Source: Tissierellaceae bacterium (GTDB taxonomy: Bacteria; Bacillota; Clostridia; Tissierellales; Tissierellaceae). From it: a stretch of 64,000 nt of DNA. Both the position numbers and the translations under genes were made by a program. Position 1 is the first letter of the stretch. Each line of letters begins with the position of its first letter. This document shows positions 52,860 to 62,154 of the stretch, one piece after another. The notes beneath the pieces are model-generated. The model was not told the DNA's origin and made no database searches. It saw nothing but the letters and a program-made list of their open reading frames with translations. The stretch is from assembly GCA_023229175.1 (NCBI GenBank), contig JALNZV010000006.1, positions 38,256-102,255 of the forward strand, written 5' to 3'.

Positions 52860-54041
52860 ATGAAGTTGTTATACATTACAAGTGGACTATTTCCACGAGG
52901 TTCAGCCTATGCATCAAGGTTACTTAATTTTGCAAGATTAATCAAAGATATCGGTTTTGATATACATATAATGGTTGATTATGTAAGTGATAAGAAGTTC
53001 TTAGATAATAATAATTATGGATTATATGAAGATATATCATTTCAGGTTATTGGTGACAAAATATCTTCATTAAAATCTAGAATTATGAATCCTAGAATTT
53101 GTAGAGATTATTTAAAAGAATATTTAGACCAAAATAAGGTCGATTTAATAATAATGAGTAGTAGTTCTGATAGGTTTAATCTTTTATTCCAAGAAATAAA
53201 AAAAAGGCAAATACCAATTATTTTAGAGTCATGTGAATGGTTTCATTATTCAAACTGGAGAGGTGGGAAAATTAATCCGTTTTATAGACAATATGAAAAT
53301 TGTTTTAAAAATCATTTCATCAAAGTAGATGGAGTGATTGCTATATCAAGACTATTAGAAGAACATTATAGAAAACATGTTGGTAATGTGATAAGAATAC
53401 CTACTATTTTAGATGTATCAAATATACCATTTAATTTAGAAACAAAAAATGAAAAAATTACCCTTATGTATGCTGGGAATCCTGGAAAGAGTAAAGAATT
53501 AATTTCAAATATTTTGATTGCATTTCATGAACTAGGAGAAGAAAAAGAAAGATTTATATTTAATATATTTGGAATTGGAAAAGAACAACTTGAAAAACAA
53601 TTAGAAAATGAATCTTATTTAATAGATGACCTAAAGGGCTACGTGAATATTAAAGGAAAAGTATTACAGGATTTAATTAATGAAGAATATCAAAAAAGTG
53701 ATTTTGGAATTTTTTTAAGGCCTAATAGGAGATCTTCACATGCAGGTTTTCCAACAAAACTGGCTGAATCAATGGCAGCAGGAACACCTGTAATTTGTAA
53801 TGATACTGGTGATATTAGTTTGTATGTAAATAATGGAATAAATGGTTTTCTATTAAAAGATGAATCTCCAACTACTCTTAAAGAAGCACTTAGAGAAATA
53901 AACAGACTATCAAAAGAACAGCTTAATTCAATGAGAAGTAAAACTAGAATAACGGCGGAACAAAAATTTGACTATAGGGATTATAAGGAAGATGTTAAAG
54001 AATTTATTTTGTTGATTGAAAAAACATTAAAAAACAAGTAA
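52860..54041 (+). CDS. Glycosyltransferase family 4
   Basis: A 393-aa protein with the N-terminal motif YITSGLFPRGSAYASRLLNFARLI, the donor-domain start LMYAGNPGKSKELI and KLAESMAAGTPVICNDTGDI near the C-terminus. Third GT4 of the cluster; it completes a plausible set for a four-sugar repeat unit together with the initiating transferase. GGGG precedes the ATG. The following 178 bp (54042-54219) hold no gene and are A+T-rich. Confidence 0.8.
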   Translation: MKLLYITSGLFPRGSAYASRLLNFARLIKDIGFDIHIMVDYVSDKKFLDNNNYGLYEDISFQVIGDKISSLKSRIMNPRICRDYLKEYLDQNKVDLIIMSSSSDRFNLLFQEIKKRQIPIILESCEWFHYSNWRGGKINPFYRQYENCFKNHFIKVDGVIAISRLLEEHYRKHVGNVIRIPTILDVSNIPFNLETKNEKITLMYAGNPGKSKELISNILIAFHELGEEKERFIFNIFGIGKEQLEKQLENESYLIDDLKGYVNIKGKVLQDLINEEYQKSDFGIFLRPNRRSSHAGFPTKLAESMAAGTPVICNDTGDISLYVNNGINGFLLKDESPTTLKEALREINRLSKEQLNSMRSKTRITAEQKFDYRDYKEDVKEFILLIEKTLKNK

Positions 54042-54219
54042 GCTTTATAAAAACAAACATCGCATTTTTAATGTCTAAGACTGAAAATAAGAAAATTATC
54101 TATTTGATTCATTGAAAGCACTAGAGAAGATTTTAAATATATTATAATAATTGAGCTAAAGATTATACTTTAATCTGCACATAAATTTTGGGGAAAATAT
54201 ATTTGAAAGGCGAGGACAT

Positions 54220-55437
54220 ATGTCATATTTAACTAACAATAGTATAAATAAATATAAAGTAAAAGTGTCAAGAACTGAATCTATTATTGATACAATAATT
54301 CCTATTATTTCATTATTTATGTTTGTTTATTTACCGACATCTAATAACTCTAAAATATATGGGAATGGTTGGATTATTACTATTTGGGCTCTTGCTACAG
54401 TAATGGTTCTTATTCTTTATTTTAAGAATAAATCTAATACAATAAAAAGTTTGATGATATTTTTATTTGTCACTATCTATATGAGTATAATCACTCTTGT
54501 TATACTCAATATAAATTCATATGCCAGGATTTCAATCGCTAGGATTGCCCCTATATTGTTATTGACGTTATTGTATTCCATAAAGATTGATGTTGGCAAT
54601 CAATATAAATTAATGACTAGACTATTAGATTTATTTTTTATTACTATGATTATATGGAATATATTGATATTAGTTGATAATAGTTTTATTAATGAATTTA
54701 CAACTAATTACTATTCACAGTATTATAATAGAGCACTTTTTTATTCTTTATTATACAATAAAACAGTTATGAGTTTTGGTGTTCATACATATGCTTCTTA
54801 TTTTTATATGTTATTCTTTTATATGAGCTATCAAACTGCAAAAGTAACTAAAAAAAGAAAGTATTATTTGTATTGTATTTCAGCAACAATATTTACTTTT
54901 TTTCTAACATCAAACACTAGTATCATATATGGAATTATTATGGTTTTTATGCTATTAAAACTATTTAAGACAAAACCACTTACTATGATTGTTTTATTAC
55001 TAATAGGAGTAATTGTTTTGATTAATTTTTACATTGTTTTAACTGAGAAATACTTATTTATTTTTCAAAGTAATTCAAATGGATTTATAGCAAGATATTT
55101 AGGTGAGGATATTGTTTTTCAAGAAAACATAAATTACATATTAAATAATTATGCAATAGGGTTTAATATACTTGATAATGTCGATTTAAATTATAGTGAC
55201 TCTGGTTATATGGTATATCTTACTATGGGCAATTTTCCATTGTTGTTTATAATATACTATTGGACATTTAGGTTTCTAAAGAACAATATTCCAAAGGATA
55301 GTTTATTATTTATATTGTTTATAGTTTTTTCATTTGAAGTAGCCTTACCGGCGACGTTTAATTATAGGTATATATATGCGATGATATTTTTAATTTATTA
55401 TTTGCAGTCTCTTGAAAACAATTACAAATTAAGATGA
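54220..55437 (+). CDS. wzy: Wzy-like polysaccharide polymerase
   Basis: A 405-aa integral membrane protein with about ten to twelve hydrophobic helices and a large outer loop around residues 290-320. Sequence is otherwise poorly conserved, as usual for Wzy/O-antigen polymerases. It should join lipid-linked repeat units on the outer side of the membrane. GAAAGGCGAGG precedes the ATG. Assigned by topology and context. Confidence 0.68.
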   Translation: MSYLTNNSINKYKVKVSRTESIIDTIIPIISLFMFVYLPTSNNSKIYGNGWIITIWALATVMVLILYFKNKSNTIKSLMIFLFVTIYMSIITLVILNINSYARISIARIAPILLLTLLYSIKIDVGNQYKLMTRLLDLFFITMIIWNILILVDNSFINEFTTNYYSQYYNRALFYSLLYNKTVMSFGVHTYASYFYMLFFYMSYQTAKVTKKRKYYLYCISATIFTFFLTSNTSIIYGIIMVFMLLKLFKTKPLTMIVLLLIGVIVLINFYIVLTEKYLFIFQSNSNGFIARYLGEDIVFQENINYILNNYAIGFNILDNVDLNYSDSGYMVYLTMGNFPLLFIIYYWTFRFLKNNIPKDSLLFILFIVFSFEVALPATFNYRYIYAMIFLIYYLQSLENNYKLR

Positions 55438-55476
55438 TTTTTTTGGAAAGATATATTTTTGCTTGGGAGGAAAAAA

Positions 55477-56013
55477 ATGAAAAGATTTATTAACTTATTT
55501 AAACTGATAATAGAATTAATTGAAACAAAAGTAGATCCAATAAGATATGCAAAAAGAAAAGGAGTAAAACTAGGTAGCAACGTAAAATTTTATGGTTGTA
55601 AACCTGGAATGTTTTCAACTGAACCTTGGTTAATTACGATTGGTAATAATGTTTATATTACATCAAATTGTAGGTTTATAACTCATGATGGAGGGACATT
55701 AATTTTAAGAAAAGAGGTTCCTGACCTAGAGTTAACTGCTCCTATTAGAATTGGGAATGATGTATATATAGGTATTGGTACCACTATATTACCTGGGACT
55801 AGCATAGGAAATAGATGCATTGTTGGAGCTTGCTCATGTGTTAAAGGAACTTTTCCAGATAATTCTGTAATAGCGGGAGTTCCTGCGAGAGTTATAAAAA
55901 CTGTGGATGAATATCTTGAGGGAGCTAAAGAGAAGTCTTTACATCTAGGTCATTTAAAAGGTAAAGAAAAGGAAAAGGAACTGAAGAAATTCTTTAACAT
56001 TACTCATATTTAA
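55477..56013 (+). CDS. Hexapeptide-repeat acyltransferase
   Basis: 178 aa from ATG 55477 (GGGAGG upstream) rather than TTG 55459. The left-handed beta-helix has hexapeptide repeats (ITIGNNVYITSNCRF, PIRIGNDVYIGIGTTILPGTSIGNRCIVGA), a likely catalytic His in FITHDGG, and the VIAGVPARVI end. It probably O-acetylates a sugar of the polymer, like WbbJ/CapH. Confidence 0.78.
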   Translation: MKRFINLFKLIIELIETKVDPIRYAKRKGVKLGSNVKFYGCKPGMFSTEPWLITIGNNVYITSNCRFITHDGGTLILRKEVPDLELTAPIRIGNDVYIGIGTTILPGTSIGNRCIVGACSCVKGTFPDNSVIAGVPARVIKTVDEYLEGAKEKSLHLGHLKGKEKEKELKKFFNITHI

Positions 56014-56116
56014 TAGTTTGAAATGCAAAGAATTATGAAAAATTAATATACTTTTATTAGTGATTTATGTACCTTAACCCATAGATGATCAAATTTATAA
56101 TAATAGGGGGATTTGT

Positions 56117-57136
56117 ATGTTTAAAGATAGAACTTTATTAATTACAGGGGGAACAGGCTCCTTTGGGAATGCAGTATTAAAAAGATTTTTAGATACAGAT
56201 ATAAAAGAAATTAGAATATTTTCTCGTGATGAAAAAAAACAAGATGATATGAGAAAACAATATAAAAACGATAAAATTAAATTTTACATAGGGGATGTAA
56301 GAGATATTCAAAGTATTAAAAATGCTATGTATGATGTGGATTATGTATTTCATGCAGCAGCATTAAAACAAGTGCCATCATGTGAGTTTTTTCCTATTGA
56401 AGCAGTTAAAACAAATGTATTAGGTACGGAGAATGTACTTACTGCGGCAATTAGAAATGGTGTAAAAAAGGTAATTTGTCTTTCAACGGATAAGGCAGCA
56501 TATCCAATTAATGCTATGGGAATTTCAAAGGCTATGATGGAGAAAGTATTTGTGGCTAAATCTAAAACTGTATCTCCAGATAGAACCATAATATGTGGAA
56601 CTAGATATGGAAATGTAATGGCATCTAGAGGATCAGTAATACCACTATTTGTAGAACAAATAAAAAATGGACAACCCTTAACAGTAACAGAGCCTAATAT
56701 GACAAGATTTTTAATGAGTTTAGAAGAAGCAGTAGAGCTAGTTGTATTTGCTTTTAAAAATGCTCAATCAGGAGATATTATGGTACAAAAATCACCAGCA
56801 TCTACTGTAGGGGATTTAGCTCAAGCAATTAAGGAATTATTTAATGCAGATAATGAGATAAAGATAATAGGAACACGTCATGGTGAAAAACAATATGAAA
56901 CATTACTTACTAAAGAAGAAAGTATGGTAGCAGAAGATTTAGGTGGATTCTATAGAGTTCCATCTGATAAAAGAGATCTTAATTATGATAAGTATTTTAC
57001 AGAAGGAAGAAAAGAACTTGCAACTCAAGAAGAATATAATTCAAGTAACACAGAAATTTTAAATGTAGAACAAATAAAAGAAAAACTTTTAAGTCTGGAA
57101 TATATTCAAGAAGAGCTGAAAGGTTGGAATAAATAA
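56117..57136 (+). CDS. capE: CapE/FnlA-type UDP-GlcNAc 4,6-dehydratase/5-epimerase
   Basis: A 339-aa SDR. Rossmann motif TGGTGSFGNAVL and the substrate loop AALKQVPSCEFFPIEAVKTNVLGTENV are as in CapE/FnlA. The position of the SDR Tyr is occupied by Met (NAMGISKAMMEK), which is the known CapE-type MxxxK variant. First enzyme of the UDP-N-acetyl-L-fucosamine pathway. Directly followed by capF (1-bp overlap) and capG, the complete three-gene set. An AGGGGG ribosome site precedes the ATG. Confidence 0.88.
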   Translation: MFKDRTLLITGGTGSFGNAVLKRFLDTDIKEIRIFSRDEKKQDDMRKQYKNDKIKFYIGDVRDIQSIKNAMYDVDYVFHAAALKQVPSCEFFPIEAVKTNVLGTENVLTAAIRNGVKKVICLSTDKAAYPINAMGISKAMMEKVFVAKSKTVSPDRTIICGTRYGNVMASRGSVIPLFVEQIKNGQPLTVTEPNMTRFLMSLEEAVELVVFAFKNAQSGDIMVQKSPASTVGDLAQAIKELFNADNEIKIIGTRHGEKQYETLLTKEESMVAEDLGGFYRVPSDKRDLNYDKYFTEGRKELATQEEYNSSNTEILNVEQIKEKLLSLEYIQEELKGWNK

Positions 57137-58245
57137 TGAAAATATTAGTTACAGGTGCCAATGGATTTGTAGGCAAAAACTTAATAGCTGAACTTAAAAA
57201 TAGGGGATATAAAGATATTCTAAAATGCACAAGAGAAACTACTAAAATTCAACTAGATGAATATACAAAAGAATGTGAATTTATATTTCACCTAGCAGGA
57301 GTAAATAGACCTAAAGATGAAAAGGAATTTATGGAAGGTAATTTTGGATTTACTTCTGAACTTCTTGACTTACTTAAAAAGAATAATAACAAATCACCAG
57401 TCTTAATTACTTCATCTATTCAAGCTGAAAGAGATAATTCATATGGGAAAAGTAAAAAAGCAGGAGAAGACTTATTATTTAATTACAGTAAGGAAACGGG
57501 AGTTAAGGTATATGTTTACCGTCTTCCAAACTTATTTGGGAAATGGAGTAAACCAAATTACAATTCAGTAGTATCTACTTTTTGTTATAACATTGCTAGA
57601 AATTTAGATATTCAAATAAATGACCCAGAAGTGGAACTTAATTTATGTTATATAGATGATGTATTAGATGAGTTTATGAAGGTATTAGAAAACAATCCTA
57701 CTAAAGAAGGAGAATTTTGTATAGTACCTGTTTCACATAAAGTAAAGATTGGTAGATTAGCAGAATTAATTCAAAGCTTTAAAGAAAGTAGAAAAGATTT
57801 AAGTATTCCTAATATGGAAGATCCTTTTACTAAGAAACTTTATAGTACATATTTAAGCTATTTACCAGAGGACAAGTTTTCATATCCATTAAAAATGAAT
57901 ATAGATAATAGAGGATCTTTTACAGAGTTCATAAGAACTCCTGCAAGAGGCCAAGTCTCAGTTAATGTATCAAAGCCTGGAATTACAAAAGGTAATCATT
58001 GGCATCATACAAAAAACGAAAAATTTTTAGTAGTAGGTGGAGAAGGATTAATTAGATTTAGAAAAATAGATTCAGATGAAATAATAGAGTATAGAGTCAG
58101 TGGAGAAAAGTTAGAAGTAGTAGATATACCAACAGGATATACTCATTCAATAGTTAATATAGGAGATACAGATATGGTAACTATAATGTGGGCTAATGAA
58201 TGTTTTGATCCTGAAAATCCTGATACTTATTATTTGGAGGTTTAA
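57136..58245 (+). CDS. capF: CapF/FnlB-type bifunctional reductase with cupin
   Basis: A 369-aa protein. N-terminal SDR (VTGANGFVGKNL; YGKSKKAGED as YxxxK) and a C-terminal cupin (about 250-369, GNHWHHTKNEKFLVVGGEG with metal His residues). In S. aureus CapF the cupin performs an epimerisation and the SDR reduces the 4-keto group, giving UDP-6-deoxy-L-TalNAc. Both domains look intact. Four bases separate it from capG. Confidence 0.88.
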   Translation: MKILVTGANGFVGKNLIAELKNRGYKDILKCTRETTKIQLDEYTKECEFIFHLAGVNRPKDEKEFMEGNFGFTSELLDLLKKNNNKSPVLITSSIQAERDNSYGKSKKAGEDLLFNYSKETGVKVYVYRLPNLFGKWSKPNYNSVVSTFCYNIARNLDIQINDPEVELNLCYIDDVLDEFMKVLENNPTKEGEFCIVPVSHKVKIGRLAELIQSFKESRKDLSIPNMEDPFTKKLYSTYLSYLPEDKFSYPLKMNIDNRGSFTEFIRTPARGQVSVNVSKPGITKGNHWHHTKNEKFLVVGGEGLIRFRKIDSDEIIEYRVSGEKLEVVDIPTGYTHSIVNIGDTDMVTIMWANECFDPENPDTYYLEV

Positions 58246-58248
58246 TAA

Positions 58249-59373
58249 ATGAAGAAATTAAAAGTAATGACAGTAGTAGGTACTAGACCAGAGATTATAA
58301 GACTATCAGCTGTAATAAATAAATTAGAAGAATCAAAGGCAATAGACCACGTCCTAGTACATACGGGTCAAAATTATGATTACGAATTAAATGAAGTTTT
58401 CTTTAAAGATTTTAATTTAAAGAAACCAGATTATTTTCTTAATGCAGCTATAGGAACAGCAGTAGAAACTATAGGGAATATCTTAGTAAAAATAGATCCA
58501 ATTCTAGATGAAGTAAATCCAGATGCCTTTTTAGTACTTGGAGATACTAATAGTTGTCTTTGTGCCATAGCAGCTAAGAGAAAACATATACCAATATTTC
58601 ATATGGAAGCAGGAAATAGATGTTTTGATCAGAGAGTACCTGAAGAAACAAATAGAAAAATAGTAGACCATATAGCAGATATTAATTTAACTTATAGTGA
58701 TATAGCAAGAGAATATTTAATAAGTGAAGGATTACCAGCAGATAGAATTATTAAAACTGGAAGCCCAATGTTTGAAGTGCTTAATTCAAGAAAAGAAGAT
58801 ATTGAGAAATCAGATGTATTAGATAGATTAAATTTGGAAGAAGGAAAATATTTTGTTGTATCAGCACATAGAGAAGAAAATATAAATTCAGAAACTAATT
58901 TTTTAGACTTAGTTGAAAGTTTAAATGCAGTTGCAGAAAAGTATAAGTTACCACTAATAGTAAGTACACATCCAAGAACTAGAAAAATGATAGAAGCTAA
59001 AGAAGTTAAGTTTAATCCATTAGTTAGAACATTAAAGCCTTTAGGATTTAATGATTATGTAAAACTTCAAATAAAAGCCAAAGCAGTTCTTAGTGATAGT
59101 GGAACCATCAGTGAAGAATCATCAATACTTGGCTTTAGAGCATTAAATATAAGACAAGCTCATGAAAGACCAGAAGCAATGGAAGAGGCATCAGTTATGA
59201 TGGTAGGACTTAAAAAAGAGAGAATACTTCAAGGACTTGAAGTATTAGAAACTCAAGAAAGAGATATTTTAAGATTAGTTGGAGATTATAGTATGCCTAA
59301 TGTATCTGATAAGGTTCTTAGAATAATATTGTCCTATACTGATTATGTGAATAGGGTTGTTTGGGAGAAGTAA
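58249..59373 (+). CDS. capG: CapG/FnlC-type UDP-HexNAc 2-epimerase
   Basis: A 374-aa protein of the non-hydrolysing UDP-GlcNAc 2-epimerase family (VVGTRPEIIRL, HTGQNYDYELN, VLGDTNSCL, HMEAGNRCFDQRVPEE, SDSGTISEESS). The NRCFDQRVPEE version is characteristic of CapG/FnlC, which turns UDP-L-pneumosamine-type sugar into UDP-L-FucNAc. Completes the FucNAc route. Confidence 0.88.
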   Translation: MKKLKVMTVVGTRPEIIRLSAVINKLEESKAIDHVLVHTGQNYDYELNEVFFKDFNLKKPDYFLNAAIGTAVETIGNILVKIDPILDEVNPDAFLVLGDTNSCLCAIAAKRKHIPIFHMEAGNRCFDQRVPEETNRKIVDHIADINLTYSDIAREYLISEGLPADRIIKTGSPMFEVLNSRKEDIEKSDVLDRLNLEEGKYFVVSAHREENINSETNFLDLVESLNAVAEKYKLPLIVSTHPRTRKMIEAKEVKFNPLVRTLKPLGFNDYVKLQIKAKAVLSDSGTISEESSILGFRALNIRQAHERPEAMEEASVMMVGLKKERILQGLEVLETQERDILRLVGDYSMPNVSDKVLRIILSYTDYVNRVVWEK

Positions 59374-59402
59374 AGCCTAATTGAGTAGATTCGGAGGAGA
59401 AA

Positions 59403-60950
59403 ATGACTAAGTCAAATCAAGCAGTAAAATCAATGTTAGTTATAATGATATTTGCCCTAGGAAGCAAATTCCTAGGGTTTTTTAGGGAGATATTAATTGC
59501 AGCAAAATTTGGATCAGGTATGGAAACGGATACATTTTTTATAGCGATTGGTGCAACTACATTATTAACAGGTATTACTAGTAATGCTATTAAAACAACT
59601 TTTATACCAGTATTATCTAAAATAGAGTCGAAAGAAGGCAAGCAAGGTAAGATTGATCATACTAATAATATGATTAATGTTGTAATCTTTTTTTCTACTA
59701 TATTAGTTGTTGTTGCTTGGTTTCTTTCACCTATCATAATTAATTTAATGGCGAAAGGATTCCATGGAGAACAATACAAACTTGCTATTAAATTACTACG
59801 GATAGGATTGCCTATGATTATTTTTAGTAGTATTGTCGGAACTCTAACAGGATTTCTGCAAAGTGAACAAAGGCATACCTCTTCTGCTGCAATAGGATTT
59901 CCTTTTAATTTTGTTTATATATTTTTTCTATTGTTTTTATCATCAACATTTGGAATAAAAGGACTAATGGTTGCAGCTGTATTTGCTGTATTATCTCAAA
60001 TATTACTACAACTTTTAGAAGTAAAAAAAATAGGATACAAATATAAATTTATATTTGATTTAAAGGATAAATATATTAAGAAAGTTCTCTATTTAAGCAT
60101 TCCAGTAATTATAGGAGTTGCTATCAATGATTTAAATTCCATAATTGATAAAACATTAGCATCTAGTTTAGTAACTGGTAGTATATCAGCGTTAAACTAT
60201 GCTAATAAGTTAAATACTCTTATTTTAGGGGTATTTATTACTGCTATAACTACAGTTATATTTCCTATATTATCTAAAGAGGCAAATAATGATAATATAC
60301 CAGGAGTAAAGAAGACTATGGGATATGGAGTTAATTTAATACTACTTATTACTATCCCAGCCACTGTAGGGCTAATAGTATTAGCTAAACCTATTGTAGA
60401 AATAGCTTTTCAAAGAGGAGAGTTTGGTGCTACTGCTACTATGATGACATCTCAAGCCTTAATATTTTATTCAATTGGACTTGTAGCTATGGCATTAAGA
60501 CTATTAGTTACTAGAGTATATTATTCTTTACAAGATACCAAAACACCAATGATAAATGGGGCTATTTCTGTAGGATTTAATATAGTTTTAAATCTTATTT
60601 TAGTTCAATATATGGGACATGCTGGTTTAGCATTAGCAACAAGTATAGCTACTACTATAGCTACTTTGCTTATGTTTCATGGTTTGAAAAAGAAAATAGG
60701 CTCTTTAGGTACCTTATCTTATATTAAATGTGGATTAAAAGCAGGCCTGGCTTCTGCTATAATGGGAGTAGTTGCATATGTAGTTTATCATGGATTATAT
60801 GGTATATTAGGAGCATCTAAATTATATAATCTTATATCCCTATTAGTCGCTGTAGGACTTGCTGTAATAGTGTATGGAGTGCTATGTTATTTATTTGGTA
60901 TAGAAGAAGTAAGAGATATAGTAGATAAAGTCATAAAAAGATTAAAGTAA
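59403..60950 (+). CDS. MurJ/MviN-family lipid-linked sugar flippase
   Basis: A 515-aa membrane protein with about 14 helices of the MOP superfamily. GSKFLGFFREILIAAKFG at the start is the MurJ/MviN signature. In this operon it is likely to flip the finished repeat unit (the Wzx role); a second MurJ for peptidoglycan should be elsewhere in the genome. It is the last gene of the polysaccharide operon. No Wzz/Wzc chain-length or kinase gene is present in the cluster. Confidence 0.82.
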   Translation: MTKSNQAVKSMLVIMIFALGSKFLGFFREILIAAKFGSGMETDTFFIAIGATTLLTGITSNAIKTTFIPVLSKIESKEGKQGKIDHTNNMINVVIFFSTILVVVAWFLSPIIINLMAKGFHGEQYKLAIKLLRIGLPMIIFSSIVGTLTGFLQSEQRHTSSAAIGFPFNFVYIFFLLFLSSTFGIKGLMVAAVFAVLSQILLQLLEVKKIGYKYKFIFDLKDKYIKKVLYLSIPVIIGVAINDLNSIIDKTLASSLVTGSISALNYANKLNTLILGVFITAITTVIFPILSKEANNDNIPGVKKTMGYGVNLILLITIPATVGLIVLAKPIVEIAFQRGEFGATATMMTSQALIFYSIGLVAMALRLLVTRVYYSLQDTKTPMINGAISVGFNIVLNLILVQYMGHAGLALATSIATTIATLLMFHGLKKKIGSLGTLSYIKCGLKAGLASAIMGVVAYVVYHGLYGILGASKLYNLISLLVAVGLAVIVYGVLCYLFGIEEVRDIVDKVIKRLK

Positions 60951-60951
60951 A

Positions 60952-60989
60952 AAAGCCATAACTACAACTTTAATAGTAGTTATGGCTTT
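60952..60989. terminator. Bidirectional terminator after the polysaccharide operon
   Basis: AAAGCCATAACTAC (60952-60965) pairs perfectly with GTAGTTATGGCTTT (60976-60989). A-run before and T-rich after, so it serves both the operon and the regulator gene converging from the right. Confidence 0.82.
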
Positions 60990-61422
60990 ACTCTTCACTA
61001 TCCAATCCCTCAGAACCTTCAAGGTTCTTTTTTTCTTTTTCCCAAAGTTTACACATTTCTATATATTTTATTACATCTTCCTGAGTTTCAGGACTCAATT
61101 CATATATCTTATCTAATATTTCCAAAGCTTTAATTCTTTTCTTAGATGTATTATAAGTCTTAAATTTCTCTTCTACTATATATTCATCAGATGTATCAGT
61201 TATTATATTTATAGGTTCACGTATATTAGTTATTCCTAAAATATAATCAGTAGATACATTAAAAAATTCTGCTATGGTTTTTAGAGTATCATAGTCAGGT
61301 TGTCTTTTATTGGATTCATAAAGACTTATGGTTTGTTGTGAAAGATTTAATTGTTCTGCTAAGTCCTTTTGTAGTATTCCATATTCATTTCTAAGCTGTT
61401 TCAATCTGTTTCCTATATTCAA
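60988..61422 (-). CDS. XRE-family transcriptional regulator
   Basis: 144 aa from a TTG at 61422 (minus strand), chosen because AAGAAGGTG sits just ahead and the upstream in-frame ATG (61467) has no ribosome site. N-terminal helix-turn-helix (NIGNRLKQLRNEYGILQKDLAEQLNLSQQTISLYESNKRQP); the C-terminal part is charged and helical. It faces away from the recombinase, with a shared control region. It is likely the element's repressor of excision or integration genes, in the manner of phage repressors. Confidence 0.82.
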   Translation of the reverse strand: MNIGNRLKQLRNEYGILQKDLAEQLNLSQQTISLYESNKRQPDYDTLKTIAEFFNVSTDYILGITNIREPINIITDTSDEYIVEEKFKTYNTSKKRIKALEILDKIYELSPETQEDVIKYIEMCKLWEKEKKNLEGSEGLDSEE

Positions 61423-61460
61423 CTTTTTCACCTTCTTATATAAACTATTGTTGATTATAG

Positions 61461-61584
61461 TATACAACTTATTGCAATTTAATGAAACTAATATTAAAAT
61501 AAAATTGCAAAAAGAAAAATTACTATTGACATACTACATTATGCAATATATAATGAAATTAATTATACAACTAAATGCAATTAG
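61461..61584. repeat. Two TATACAACTwAwTGCAATT repeats, candidate operators
   Basis: TATACAACTTATTGCAATTT (61461-61480) and TATACAACTAAATGCAATTA (61564-61583) are direct repeats of about 20 bp. One flanks the regulator start and the other lies at the start site of the rightward promoter (61526-61554). This is the expected placement of XRE operators. Confidence 0.5.
61526..61554 (+). promoter_or_regulatory. Consensus sigma-A promoter toward the recombinase
   Basis: TTGACA (61526-61531), exactly 17 bp, TATAAT (61549-61554): both hexamers are perfect. Transcription should start near 61561 and run through the folded leader into the TnpW-like and recombinase genes. Such a strong promoter needs control, probably by the XRE protein and the leader. 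Confidence 0.85.
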
Positions 61585-61930
61585 TAATCGAAAAAGATTA
61601 AACAAATGGACATTATGTTGTATATAAGTAATTTGGACCTTGAAAACTTCATAAAATAGAACAGGTACTTTACCCTTGTCTCCGGCAGAAACTGGGGAAG
61701 CGAAAAGGTGGACAGGCTATTTTAGCCTATATACAACACCAAAATTAGCATAGGGAATGCTAAATCGCCATGACCACAAGGGGAAAATAATGATACTTCC
61801 ACTTAGTCCTAGGTTATCCCATGGAGAGTGGCTCGGATAGAATCGGAGAGTTACTGTGTTTGGCATGGTACTATGTGTCCTCTAACCAAGGACAGCCTGT
61901 GATATTTAAAAAATTATAATAAAAAACAAG
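61560..61930 (+). ncRNA. Highly structured leader or non-coding RNA upstream of tnpW/recombinase
   Basis: About 370 nt without an ORF, unusually rich in G and C for this element. Stems seen: TGTTGTATATA (61616-61626) with TATATACAACA (61728-61738), 11 bp; GGCTA/TAGCC (61715-61727); TTAGCAT/ATGCTAA (61745-61763); CCACT/AGTGG (61799-61831); TGTCCT/AGGACA (61876-61894). An alternative ACAGGCT (61712-61718) with AGCCTGT (61894-61900) would join the two halves. No known RNA family was recognised. It follows a perfect promoter and ends about 20 nt before the TnpW-like ribosome site. Confidence 0.6.
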
Positions 61931-61965
61931 AATATTGCATAGATATCTATAGGGGTGATGTTAAA

Positions 61966-62139
61966 ATGATAAAAACTAAAAAAATGGATGAAATAATAAT
62001 CAATAGTCATTTTACTTCAAAAACTGAGGAAGAGATCGCCTTAAATATGTCTAAAATAATAGCTAAATTAATAAACAGGGATTTAGAAAATATGGAGAAT
62101 ACAGAGGATAAAGAGGAAGCAGTAGCTTTAAGTATATAA
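61966..62139 (+). CDS. tnpW: TnpW-like small protein
   Basis: 57 aa; ATG 61966 after AGGGGTGATG. The sequence (DEIIINSHFTSKTEEEIALNMSKIIAKLINRDLEN) resembles transposon-encoded TnpW proteins, which stand just ahead of the TnpX recombinase on Tn4451-type elements. It ends 15 bp before the recombinase. Function of TnpW is not established; a directionality or regulatory factor would fit the position. Confidence 0.68.
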   Translation: MIKTKKMDEIIINSHFTSKTEEEIALNMSKIIAKLINRDLENMENTEDKEEAVALSI

Positions 62140-62154
62140 AGTCTTTAAAGGAAG

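Noticed and set aside
44863..60950. Polysaccharide operon as ancestral chromosome next to the ICE
   Set aside because: It lies inside the att-bounded segment, since the integrase, tnpW and attR are to its right. It therefore moves with the element.
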